The notes below the pieces were generated by a model. That model was not told where the DNA came from, searched no databases, and saw only the letters and a program-made list of their open reading frames with translations. A program made the translations under genes and the position numbers. Positions 8,697 through 15,876 of a DNA stretch of 23,561 nucleotides are shown here, piece after piece. The stretch comes from Perkinsus olseni (Eukaryota > Perkinsozoa > Perkinsida > Perkinsidae): positions 1 to 23,561 of the forward strand of contig JABANP010000668.1 in assembly GCA_013115135.1 (NCBI GenBank), given 5' to 3'. Every line of letters starts with the position of its first letter. Position 1 is the first letter of the stretch.

Positions 8697-8811
8697 AAAC
8701 ATAGATGGAAGCTTCGTCACGGAGCGTAACATCTGCTGGCGTGAATTTCACGCCACTTGTCTCCATTGCTGTCTCTCGAAGTTTTTCTGATAGATGCTGC
8801 ATTTTCCTCGT

Positions 8812-8833
8812 GTCGCCAGTGGCGACTCGCCAC
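8812..8833. repeat. 22-nt reflected box, target 8-mer GTCGCCAC
   Basis: Centres 8819 (G) and 8826 (C); core TGGCGA between two copies of TCGCCA; 14 of 14 pairings. The right palindrome extends two more pairs to 8835. Confidence 0.8.
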
Positions 8834-9058
8834 TGATGGGACTGTCTTCGAGGCGTCACTGTCTTTGTGCCAGGTGCGTCGACCTCCCCTCATCCCCATT
8901 CTTTTATTATGAACCCAGGAAAAGACGTATTAACTTTCAGTTACTATTGGTGGTGGCGCGGTTTACATGCGTACGAGTTGGTCCTGACAGCGTGACGCGG
9001 TTTGCTTAACGACTCGTTAATCTATAGGCAAAGTGAGGAGTCGGTCAGCCGAACTAGT

Positions 9059-9105
9059 AACTAGAGTAAAGACTCGTCTTTACTCTAGTTAGTTAGTCAC
9101 TAACT
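9059..9105. repeat. Two adjacent strong palindromes upstream of the 9150 gene
   Basis: AACTAGAGTAAAGAC (9059-9073) is followed after two bases by its perfect 15-nt reverse complement (9076-9090). Directly after it comes AGTTAGT-C-ACTAACT (9091-9105). The pair ends 45-117 bp upstream of the two candidate start codons of the secreted-protein gene, so a regulatory role is possible but not shown. Confidence 0.85.
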
Positions 9106-9149
9106 TATTCTTCACTCTGCCTTCACTTGGCTACAGGCGTGAGCGGCCA

Positions 9150-10025
9150 TTGCCTCCTGTTAGAACTCGAATTCGATCCCTCCATTCGAACTGTTCCAAG
9201 CAGTGTTTTCATTACCGTTACATGCTGGCTGGGATCGTCTTGATCGTTTCATCCATCTTCATCGCAAGCCCGTCTGAGGCTCTGTCCCCGGGGAAGTATT
9301 GCTCTGTCGAAGCCGTTCCCCCCCACCCGGACGGTACGACCATGGACTGCCTTTTCTTCGAGTACACTTCTCCGACTAAGGCTTCACTTGGCTACAGCTC
9401 TGCGAACGGTGCTATTGTCGATCTGCACTACAATGGTGTGGACTTTGACGAATATTCTCGGATTACTCTCAGACTGGATGGTAAATATCAAGATCCCACA
9501 GAATATCCCTACATCTATGTTAATTTCTACCTCCAGGAGACCCCGGGGGAGCCCAATACTCTCTTATTACACCCTCTGGCCACCAACCTTCCTCAACGAA
9601 AACTTACCAGGGAGGCGTGTGACGTACCACCTGGAAAGGCCAAATGCTACGCTTGGCAGCCAAGCCCGTTCAGGCGAGCTCTGCGGACAGTAGGCGGACA
9701 TTACAGGTACATGGATGTTCCCAAAGGGGAGTTTGCGCGGGTCTTTGCCAACTTCCGTGCAAATCCGGCTATTGCGACGCTTGAGATGGGTGGTCACTAC
9801 ACGAAGACCAGCTTCTATCACACGGGTGTCTCCCCGGCCATGCTTGGGCCCGAGGATTCGGCTGAAGGCTTTCAAGTACTGACGATATCGAGTCCCTACT
9901 TGGCCAAAATGGAGACGTTGTTCAGTTCTTATGTATCTATTCTTTACAAAGAATCCACAAATGAAATAATATTAAGACCCGCTTGGTGGTCCCGGCCGGA
10001 TATGGTGCTAACAAAAAACTCGTGA
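9150..10025 (+). CDS. Secreted protein of unknown function
   Basis: Uninterrupted frame of 291 codons. The more likely start is the second ATG at 9222 (codon 25), because it opens directly onto a signal peptide (MLAGIVLIVSSIFIASPSEA) with cleavage expected before LSPGKYC; from there the protein is 267 residues. The mature part has four cysteines (KYCSVE, DCLFF, ACDVP, KCYAW), enough for two disulfides, alternating short beta-like stretches and many aromatic residues; no transmembrane helix or known catalytic motif is visible. It resembles in style the large families of small secreted proteins of Perkinsus, but I cannot name a family. Composition is balanced and unlike the AT-rich viral-type frame. 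Two strong palindromes lie just upstream. Confidence 0.7.
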   Translation: MPPVRTRIRSLHSNCSKQCFHYRYMLAGIVLIVSSIFIASPSEALSPGKYCSVEAVPPHPDGTTMDCLFFEYTSPTKASLGYSSANGAIVDLHYNGVDFDEYSRITLRLDGKYQDPTEYPYIYVNFYLQETPGEPNTLLLHPLATNLPQRKLTREACDVPPGKAKCYAWQPSPFRRALRTVGGHYRYMDVPKGEFARVFANFRANPAIATLEMGGHYTKTSFYHTGVSPAMLGPEDSAEGFQVLTISSPYLAKMETLFSSYVSILYKESTNEIILRPAWWSRPDMVLTKNS

Positions 10026-10151
10026 GAGTGTTATCGTAAAGGAATGATTCTGTAGGAGGTAGGTTGGCGATCAACTATTCATCGTATACGATTCTGACCA
10101 ATGTGGTGATATTAGTAAAGTTATGCAGTCAGCAGGACTACTTTTCTGGGG

Positions 10152-10173
10152 GGTATGTGACATACCTTATGTC
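10152..10173. repeat. 22-nt reflected box, target 8-mer GGTATGTC
   Basis: Centres 10159 (G) and 10166 (C); core ACATAC flanked by GTATGT and TTATGT; 13 of 14 pairings. Confidence 0.7.
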
Positions 10174-10472
10174 ATTTGGCAACCAACTTACTGGTGAATC
10201 TCCAGTGAAGATTTTTCACCTTCGCCTTGGTGTGCAGTAGTGATCGGCTACTCTGAGTTCATTTCTGCACCCATTTTGAATTTTGGAAGACAGCAGATGC
10301 TTTTGTTGCGTAAGGCGAAGGTTTTCAAAGCAGTAATAGTAGCAGTTGCGTTGATCAGAATGAAGTTAGGACGCAATAGGTACGCGGGTTGGGTACTTGT
10401 TAATTGAGTATGGATCTTGCAGTCCAATGAGGTCACCTTAGACGCATTCCGAGATTCTTGAATACCTATCTT

Positions 10473-10494
10473 GACGAGAATCTCGTCACGAGAT
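10473..10494. repeat. 22-nt reflected box, target 8-mer GACGAGAT
   Basis: Centres 10480 (A) and 10487 (C); core TCTCGT between two copies of ACGAGA; 14 of 14 pairings. Confidence 0.8.
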
Positions 10495-10819
10495 GATGAA
10501 TTGCAGGAGGGTCACGTGTCTACAACTCCTAACTGTGAATAGGAAAGCGTCATCGTTCCGCTATGCTACAGGATTCGAAGCTCCGCCTGCCACTGTTGCT
10601 GCTGATATTCTGTAACCACAGCGGAGAGCGAAGGAATAATCTATTATAACATATTTTATGTAAATCCCTGGTAGGGGAAGCTGCTAAACCCCCTTACAAA
10701 ATAATAGAACACACAGTATTTTTTTGATTTCTCTGTCATTACTGGGACTCAGGTTGTGAGATTTCGTGTGTGAGAGTATCACTTATGTAGACACAAAAAT
10801 ATATCAGGGTCAACTATAT

Positions 10820-11054
10820 GACACTGTACTATGTGAAACTGCACGAGCGGACACTGTACGATATGACACTGTACTGGTGGACACTGTAAGATTCGACACT
10901 GTACGGAATGATACTGTACTGAGTGCAACAGGACGAAATGACAATGTACGAATCGAAACTATACGACTGGAAACTGTATGAGGTGAAACTGTACGAATTT
11001 GTGGTACACGAGCAGAGTTTCTACGAGTTGCAACAGTACGATATGATCCTCACT
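10820..11054 (+). repeat. 15-bp minisatellite, consensus GACACTGTACGANNT
   Basis: Units begin exactly every 15 bp at 10820, 10835, 10850, 10865, 10880, 10895, 10910, 10925, 10940, 10955, 10970, 10985, 11000, 11015, 11030 and 11045, with increasing decay toward the right end. Because 15 is a multiple of three, the reading frame through it (10766-10981) gives pentapeptides such as DTVRY and DTVLV; the array continues past the stop, so I treat it as a non-coding minisatellite. Confidence 0.85.
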
Positions 11055-11099
11055 GCTACTCAGGGTTGAACGATTGGGCAATAGGGGTGGGCACCGAAA

Positions 11100-11220
11100 G
11101 ATAAAATCATAGTTCGGTGCGATTCGGTTCGATGACCTCTCACTTGTTTCGGTGAGTTCGGTTCGCCGAGTTCGGCTCTAGTGAAATCGGCTGGTTCGTT
11201 TCGGCTGTTTCGTTTCGGCT
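11100..11220 (+). repeat. TTCGG-rich low-complexity stretch
   Basis: TTCGG or TTTCGG occurs about seven times in 120 bp, ending with two direct copies of TTCGTTTCGGCTG. No coding sense seen. Confidence 0.6.
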
Positions 11221-11306
11221 GTCCTAATTATAGGACCCTGTGCAGCCATCGGCGATGGCAATCTCGCACTCTGCGATAGCCCATCGCAGAGTGCGATCTT
11301 ATTGCC
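11221..11306. repeat. Cluster of three palindromes
   Basis: GTCCTA/TAGGAC at 11221-11236, GCCATCG-G-CGATGGC at 11245-11259, and TCGCACTCTGCGAT (11264-11277) with its reverse complement at 11283-11296. An outer pair GGCAAT (11257) / ATTGCC (11301) encloses the last one. It could extrude as a cruciform or fold as a stable RNA. Confidence 0.8.
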
Positions 11307-11656
11307 GCAGACGCACCAATGAAGCGTCATTCAGCGGTAATGGCGACAGAAAGTCACTGACTTCTCTACGAAGTTCCTCACTCCATTACTAGTCTGGTGA
11401 TACTCATTACGAGATCACATGCACTCCAGCCATAGCATGCATGCAAAGGGAACTCATTGAGTTCAACTCAACCATGTTAGTAAGATGACCTCATGAAGAA
11501 ACTACCCTATTATTCCATGCATTGATCAATCGATAAGGTAATCTCATAAGGTTGCTGGTGCTAATTAGAATCTCAGACTCAGAATCTGAAGGGACACCAA
11601 TCTTCGACAGCCACAGCTCGAGTACATCACCGGCGGAGTTGGCCGGGTGATCGGGG
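11307..11656. other. Intergenic stretch
   Basis: No gene seen. Contains the box at 11450 and AAGTCA-C-TGACTT at 11351-11363. Confidence 0.5.
11450..11471. repeat. 22-nt reflected box, target 8-mer GAACTCAA
   Basis: Centres 11457 (T) and 11464 (C); core TGAGTT between two copies of AACTCA; 14 of 14 pairings. Confidence 0.8.
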
Positions 11657-11861
11657 TCACTTCACGGTCGTCACTAGCTTCCCGTCCTCGTCAACTGGCA
11701 GGCTTTTACATAACATATACCCTCGCAACCTAGTTGCACCCATCCTGGCGCGATTCGACCTTGACAGGGTCAAATCGAGCCCGCACGGGTGCAACTCGCT
11801 AATGGTCACCTTGTTAATGCGGTTGCAATCGAGAAAGAAGCCTCTGAGCTTACGGAGGTAG
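11657..11861 (-). CDS. Candidate last exon of the minus-strand gene
   Basis: On the minus strand a polypyrimidine tract and TTCCAG (AG at 11863-11862) precede an open segment that reads YLRKLRGFFLDCNRINK and continues to a stop at 11659-11657 (about 67 residues, ending GKLVTTVK). The composition is protein-like. The phase does not match directly the donor proposed at 11979, so another donor or exon must intervene, or the gene is broken. An inverted pair AGTTGCACCC/GGGTGCAACT (11732-11741 and 11787-11796) lies within it. Function unknown. Confidence 0.4.
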
Positions 11862-11978
11862 CTGGAACCAAAGAGAGATGAGAGGCCACCTGAGTCTATA
11901 TATGATGTCTCATGCCACTAAGAGTTAGCGAGCAAGTCCTAATGGCGTGGATAAATATCAGAAGAAACTTCTACTCAC

Positions 11979-12520
11979 CTGGTATACCTCTTCAAGATCA
12001 TCACAGCCTGTCCAAAATTTACTGTACCTCTGAGCGGTGCCTTCTGGTCCGCTTGGGCAGTCCTGCAACAGAGCCTTCCGACGACGGGGATCCCTCGCTC
12101 TTTGCTCGTAGGTCTTGAGATGCCGTTCCAGTCGATCTTCATCCATCTCAGCAGTGCTAGCATCAACCTTGTCCCCACACGTAGCGCGCAGCACATGTCA
12201 GCACGAAGTCGGAACCCAGCGTCTCTTCTTGGTCGATCTTCTCTGGCTCGGCACCGCCGTCATCATCAACTTGCTCACGCCGCACACCCATCTTGTCGAT
12301 GCATCTCAGAACGCATTTGCGGCCTTCTTCATCACTCACGACCCACCTCTCAGAGTTCTTCTCTATATCACTACTGATATTCCTGGTATCTGGATTAAGG
12401 TAAGCGGAAGCTTTTATGTACTCGTTCTCACGAGTATACTCAAAATAATGATCGAGCTTTTGGGTGAGATGAGGAATGAGCTTAATGAGGTGAGACGACT
12501 CGGTGTACCGAGATGATTCA
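11979..12520 (-). pseudogene. Central part of the minus-strand gene, two frames
   Basis: Protein-like sequence runs from about 12520 (KLDHYFEYTRENEYIKAS) through SDIEKNSERWVVSDEEGRKC and an acidic EQVDDDGGAEPEKIDQEE to a stop at 12163. The neighbouring frame then continues plausibly (MDEDRLERHLKTYEQRARD ... DDLEEVYQ) to CAG|GTGAGT, a strong splice donor at 11979/11978. The step between the frames, near 12175-12205, is a one-base shift or a very short intron. Domain not recognised. Confidence 0.4.
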
Positions 12521-12595
12521 ATCCGTAGCTTGCTCAGCCAAGACGAGAGCATGAGCAACATCAGATTGAGCGAAGGTAGAGTACTATAAAAACTG

Positions 12596-12877
12596 CTACG
12601 GCAAGTGCGAGCGGTTCCAGGAGCTATAAGTGACGACGGAGTGATCCGCTCGTTCGGCAAGCATCGTCCCAGTCGACGCCTCAAACCAGAGATTCAGGAC
12701 GGGGGAATTTAGTACGGGGGATTTAGTACGTACTCTGTCGTTCGCCAATTCCGTCGCGTCGCCAAAAAGGTGGGGGTTAGCGGACAGTATCTGCCAGACA
12801 CTGGCCTCCATCGACGTCAGTATAGAGTCTCTACGATAGAGAAGAGTTACCCCGTGCATCTCGGATGCGTCTAGGCC
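12596..12877 (-). pseudogene. Upstream part of the minus-strand gene
   Basis: Frame reads GLDASEMHGVTLLYRRD ... VWQILSANPHLFGDATEL and ends at 12596. It follows the PB1-like frame directly but one base out of register near 12875-12895. It contains a 15-16 bp tandem duplication (peptide SPVLN twice, about 12700-12735). No domain recognised. Confidence 0.4.
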
Positions 12878-13104
12878 GGGATGGCTTGATTCAAGAGCTG
12901 CTCAAACGAAATGCAATCACTCGGCGATGTCACTCTACGCACGACATTGCCGTCGTAGAGGAACTTGAGCTTGATGTCACGCGCATGTACATTGATAAAC
13001 CTCGGAAGGTCGATAATTTCATCATCACTGGCAGAATAAGTTATTCTGATTAACCGCTTGTGGCCAAATGATTGGCTCGCCTTTGAGGACCTTTCCTCAA
13101 TGCT
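12871..13104 (-). pseudogene. PB1-like segment of the minus-strand gene
   Basis: Minus-strand frame open from 13104 to TAG at 12873-12871, without ATG. It contains IKLKFLYDGNVVRRVTSPSD followed by SFEQLLNQA, which resembles the start of a PB1 protein-interaction domain (basic strand, Y-x-G, R-R, then a helix after S-F-E-x-L-L). A reflected box at 13033 lies inside it and would have added 14 nt, disturbing any earlier frame. I regard this as a decayed gene or an exon set whose splicing I cannot resolve. Confidence 0.4.
13033..13054. repeat. 22-nt reflected box, target 8-mer AGAATAAC
   Basis: Centres 13040 (G) and 13047 (T); core TTATTC flanked by GAATAA and GATTAA; 13 of 14 pairings. The first palindrome is 8-1-8. 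Confidence 0.7.
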
Positions 13105-13681
13105 TTAAACGATAACCCGCCAGTCGAATCAGGAAATAGCGTGGAGGCTCTGTCACGAAGAGCCTAGTGTTGGTACTGATTGAATGATTCACCAGGTACC
13201 AAATAATGCCTTTGGCTGTGTCTGACACTGACACAGTGTGTCAACTGAATGAAGAGCGGTTATAGCGGACAAAGGATTCTGCAGACTTGAAGCCTGAGAA
13301 GCCTGAGGCTTCTGATCACAGCATCCCGTTGTGCGTGCCAGTGGCACGGTGCCACGCACTGCGTGGAGCTCCCGCCCAGATGTGCCTCTCAGAGTCATCT
13401 TCTCCACGGGCAGGTTCACGGATTGTGATCCGCAATTCAGTTCTCGTTGTGCAGCATCTTGTCGTGGGGCAGTTCATATAATGACATGATCTTTGTTCCA
13501 CGCATTTTTGATCTCGCCGAGTTCACAGTGGGATAAAGGGCAGAAACCTTTTCTGAGAGAAGGGGCTGCGAACAACGAAATCGAGCATCCCATTTGCAAT
13601 TCGCAAAGTTGCGAAGTTGAAGTTCACAGAGCCGTGAAGATGAAAGTCCAAAGCAACACGAACATTGAAGCCAGAACCCAG
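13105..13681. other. Intergenic stretch
   Basis: No supported gene. Contains AGAAGCCT-G-AGGCTTCT (13297-13313), TTGAGGA/TCCTCAA just upstream (13083-13100), AGGCTCT/AGAGCCT (13145-13165), TTCGCAA/TTGCGAA (13600-13615), and a palindrome CCACGCA-C-TGCGTGG at 13352-13366 next to the box at 13334. Confidence 0.5.
13334..13355. repeat. 22-nt reflected box, target 8-mer CGTGCCAC
   Basis: Centres 13341 (G) and 13348 (G); core TGGCAC between two copies of GTGCCA; 14 of 14 pairings. A further 7-1-7 palindrome centred at 13359 overlaps its right end. Confidence 0.8.
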
Positions 13682-13845
13682 AAATGGGAGAAGGCCAGGC
13701 AGATTGCCATCCTCCTTCGAGGACTCACCGAGCTAGTACGGTTACACTGGGTCCCAAGGGCACTCCAAAGTCGAGGGCAATGAGGTGGCTGACCTGGTCA
13801 GTCTGACCAGCTGGCGGCCCAAGGCGGTAGCCTCTCAGAGGTGAA
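13682..13845 (+). pseudogene. RNase H fragment of a retroelement
   Basis: The frame ending ELVRLHWVP (to nt 13756) continues, after a one-base insertion in the AAGGG at 13756-13760, as HSKVEGNEVAD in the next frame (13761-13793). Together this is the conserved W-V-P-G-H-S ... G-N-E-x-A-D signature of retroelement RNase H domains, whose job is to cut RNA in RNA:DNA hybrids. A 22-nt box then interrupts the motif. Codons after the box continue with L-A-A-Q. Only this short fragment is recognisable; probably from a non-LTR element. Confidence 0.7.
13788..13809. repeat. 22-nt reflected box inside the RNase H fragment, target 8-mer GCTGACCA
   Basis: Centres 13795 (T) and 13802 (T); core GGTCAG between two copies of CTGACC; 13 of 14 pairings. 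Removing 14 nt (13795-13808) joins GCTGACC to AGCTGG and restores the V-A-D-Q-L-A reading of the RNase H motif, which shows the box is an insertion into a single 8-bp target. Confidence 0.85.
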
Positions 13846-14367
13846 TGCTGAGTGATGCGTCAGTGGTCGAACCCTCACTCGATACTTGCGGTCTTGCTCA
13901 GCTGCTGCCTTACTTCCTCCGAGTCGGGCCCCTGGCAACGGAAGAGTTTTTGAAGATCACTATCGTGTAAAATTGGCGTGACAGCCGGTGCCCTTTGCGC
14001 TGAGAGACGAGCATTGAAGGTCCCAGCGTGAATTTGAAGTTGAAAATTGAACGTTCTACCATGGAACCTCTGTCGTATCGAAATTGAACTCACGAAGGAG
14101 TCCTTCGGAACTTCCGAATCGAATCGGAAGGACCAATGTTCGGATTAAAAAGTTACATCACGAAACTCAAAGTTTCAAGTGTGGAATGATTCCACACCAA
14201 GGATTCCACCGGAATCCTCCGTGAATTCGATGGTATATCGTATTCTCTTGATGTTTTTTCGGAACAAGTTCAATTTAACTTCAACACCGCTATGTCCATG
14301 CGTGCAAACTTTGCACTGCAAAGAAAGATTTTTCGGCGCGCGAAAAGTAAGCTTCGTGTTGCAACTT
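13846..14367. other. Intergenic stretch before the LTR
   Basis: No supported gene. Holds a chain of palindromes at 14093-14131 (CGAAGGA-G-TCCTTCG and TTCGGAA-C-TTCCGAA), GAAACT/AGTTTC at 14162-14176, a 9-1-9 palindrome GTGTGGAAT-G-ATTCCACAC at 14179-14197, GGATTCC/GGAATCC at 14201-14217, and the box at 14302. Confidence 0.5.
14302..14323. repeat. 22-nt reflected box, target 8-mer GTGCAAAG
   Basis: Centres 14309 (C) and 14316 (C); core TTTGCA between two copies of TGCAAA; 14 of 14 pairings. It lies 45 bp outside the proposed LTR start. Confidence 0.8.
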
Positions 14368-14719
14368 TGTGATGGCACTCACTCCCTTGGTGTATTGCGC
14401 GCACGCCAGGGCCAGTTCTACCATTACTATAATTATCAGACTGAGTCTCTATAGTCTCTTTCCGTCTACTCATTCGAGGCCAGTACTCTTATTGTGCTTC
14501 GCTGTCCCTTTTCGGCCAGCACGCATGCGCATAGCGTGAGGCGCCTTGCGTGGCTGAGGCCAGATAGACAGACCGTCTAGGAAGAGTAGCCTTTCTCTCT
14601 TCTCTTCTGTGGTATCGTACCACTTGGGTATTCTGGTGGCATTGGTTTGGCTCAGACTCTGGACTATTATCTGTTAACGTATATCGGATAACAAGCGTTG
14701 TTGTGTTGAAACCCTCACA
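14368..14719 (+). mobile_element. Candidate 5' LTR of the Ty3/gypsy element
   Basis: Bounded by TGTGA (14368) and TCACA (ending 14719), a 5-bp terminal inverted repeat with the usual TG...CA ends, two bases before the primer-binding site. Length about 352 bp. It carries four GGCCAG copies (14410, 14478, 14514, 14558), whereas the 14 kb upstream have two. A CTATAATTAT near 14427 could serve as a TATA element. The 3' end is well placed; the 5' end is an estimate because the 3' LTR is outside the window. Confidence 0.6.
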
Positions 14720-14721
14720 AT

Positions 14722-14730
14722 TGGTAGCAG
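14722..14730 (+). other. Primer-binding site (initiator tRNA-Met type)
   Basis: TGGTAGCAG is complementary to the 3' end of eukaryotic initiator tRNA-Met (CTGCTACCA) over nine bases. It lies two bases after the LTR and 33 bp before gag, where minus-strand DNA synthesis should start. Confidence 0.75.
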
Positions 14731-14763
14731 CTCCTTGTTCTGACACCAAGCACAACAACGAAT

Positions 14764-15876
14764 ATGAGTTCTGGATCGGCTAGATCACCGATTGATGTTG
14801 ACGTTGCCGCTAATGAAGCGACAGAACGGGGTCAAGCGTGGGGTCTTACTGACGAGCAGATGGCACAGCTCACCGACATGGCCAGAACCGCAGCACAGCA
14901 GTATAACGAACTCCTTGAGGAAGTCGCGGCCAGTCGGGCGGCCAGTTCCACGGCACCAGCCACGCAGGACACGACCCCATCAAGACAGAATGATCCCGCA
15001 AGAGTGAGGAGCTCTGTGAACGTCCAGATTACTAATCGTATGCCTGCTGGGTATGATGGGACTACTGATTTTCGCGTATGGTTGAAACGCTATGAGGCGG
15101 CGGCCGAGGCGGCTCACTGGCCTAACGAAGTCCGTGCAGCTACTCTTGGATTGTACCTGGAGGATGATTATTTCGACTCCTGGGAGACGTTGGCTACCAA
15201 GGAGGACTGGGCCAGTGATAAGGAGATGCTCCTCGGGCTGTTCGCGCGTTGGCAACCGGACGAGATTTTGAAGGCGTTCCATGGATTATCCTGGGATGGT
15301 CGCCAACCCTTTTCGGCGTTCGCGGCCAGATTAAGTAGGTATATGAAGGATTATAACAGGGCCCTTCCAGATACGAGCAAGTTACCTAAGGAGGTTATGG
15401 ATCGACAGATATTTGATCGTTGCGTGGAAGCTGCGCCACTGGCGGCGCAACCAGAGCTTAGGAAAAGATCGCCACGGACTATCAAGGATATCTGCGATAT
15501 TGTGGATGACTACAAGGCTTCGGCACAGGCCAGCAAGGCAGTGGCTGCAGGCTTGCCCAATGATAAGACGGGCCCGGAGAAGCCTGTACCGACGCAAGCC
15601 GAGTTCGAGGCTATGATGACTAGGTCCCTCCGAGAGATATTTCAGCCTGTGACGGAAGGACTTGGCCAGGTCTTGCAGACTGTGAAGAAGCAGCAGGGTC
15701 AGCAAGGACAAGGTCGTCCGCAAGGATTGAGGAAGTGTGGCATATGTGAGGGTCCACACTTGACCCACCTGTGTACGAAGAAGAAGCATGAGAAGGGTTG
15801 CTTCATCTGTGGGAAGGAAGGACACATGGCTAGGAGGTGTCCTCAGAGGGCCCGCAAGGGCCAGGGAAACGAGTAG
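14764..15876 (+). CDS. gag: Gag protein of the Ty3/gypsy element
   Basis: 370 residues from the first ATG after the primer-binding site. An N-terminal charged region is followed by a retrotransposon-gag-like helical domain (about residues 95-240, with FRVWLKRYEAAAEAAHW and LLGLFARWQPDE) and a C-terminal zinc knuckle CFICGKEGHMARRC (C-x2-C-x4-H-x4-C). Just before it CGICEGPHLTHLC is a second, degenerate knuckle with the His one place early. Gag should form the virus-like particle and bind genomic RNA through the knuckles. It ends at TAG (15874-15876) two codons after the slippery heptamer. Eight GGCCAG copies occur, six of them in one phase. Confidence 0.9.
   Translation: MSSGSARSPIDVDVAANEATERGQAWGLTDEQMAQLTDMARTAAQQYNELLEEVAASRAASSTAPATQDTTPSRQNDPARVRSSVNVQITNRMPAGYDGTTDFRVWLKRYEAAAEAAHWPNEVRAATLGLYLEDDYFDSWETLATKEDWASDKEMLLGLFARWQPDEILKAFHGLSWDGRQPFSAFAARLSRYMKDYNRALPDTSKLPKEVMDRQIFDRCVEAAPLAAQPELRKRSPRTIKDICDIVDDYKASAQASKAVAAGLPNDKTGPEKPVPTQAEFEAMMTRSLREIFQPVTEGLGQVLQTVKKQQGQQGQGRPQGLRKCGICEGPHLTHLCTKKKHEKGCFICGKEGHMARRCPQRARKGQGNE

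Larger units (their letters stand above)
7286..9149. other. Intergenic stretch dense in palindromes
   Basis: No supported gene over 1.8 kb. It holds seven reflected boxes (7515, 7608, 7918, 7947, 8675, 8812 and neighbours), 9-1-9 palindromes at 8330-8348 and 8737-8755, a hairpin with CTGCAAC/GTTGCAG and CATGAG/CTCATG arms at 8179-8218, AGTCTTGA/TCAAGACT at 8605-8629, and two strong palindromes at 9059-9105. Open frames of 60-110 codons run through these structures and show no domain. Confidence 0.5.
10026..10819. other. Intergenic stretch
   Basis: No gene seen. Holds boxes at 10152 and 10473, a longer inverted pair CGAGATTCT/AGAATCTCG spanning about 10450-10487, ATCGTATACGAT near 10083, and a T-run near 10720 just before the minisatellite. 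Confidence 0.5.

Noticed and set aside
10766..10981. 71-codon open frame with pentapeptide repeats
   Set aside because: It is the by-product of a 15-bp minisatellite that continues past the stop codon and decays without regard to frame.
12115..12516. Plus-strand open frames of 91-133 codons
   Set aside because: The minus strand shows more protein-like sequence with splice signals; these are antisense shadows.
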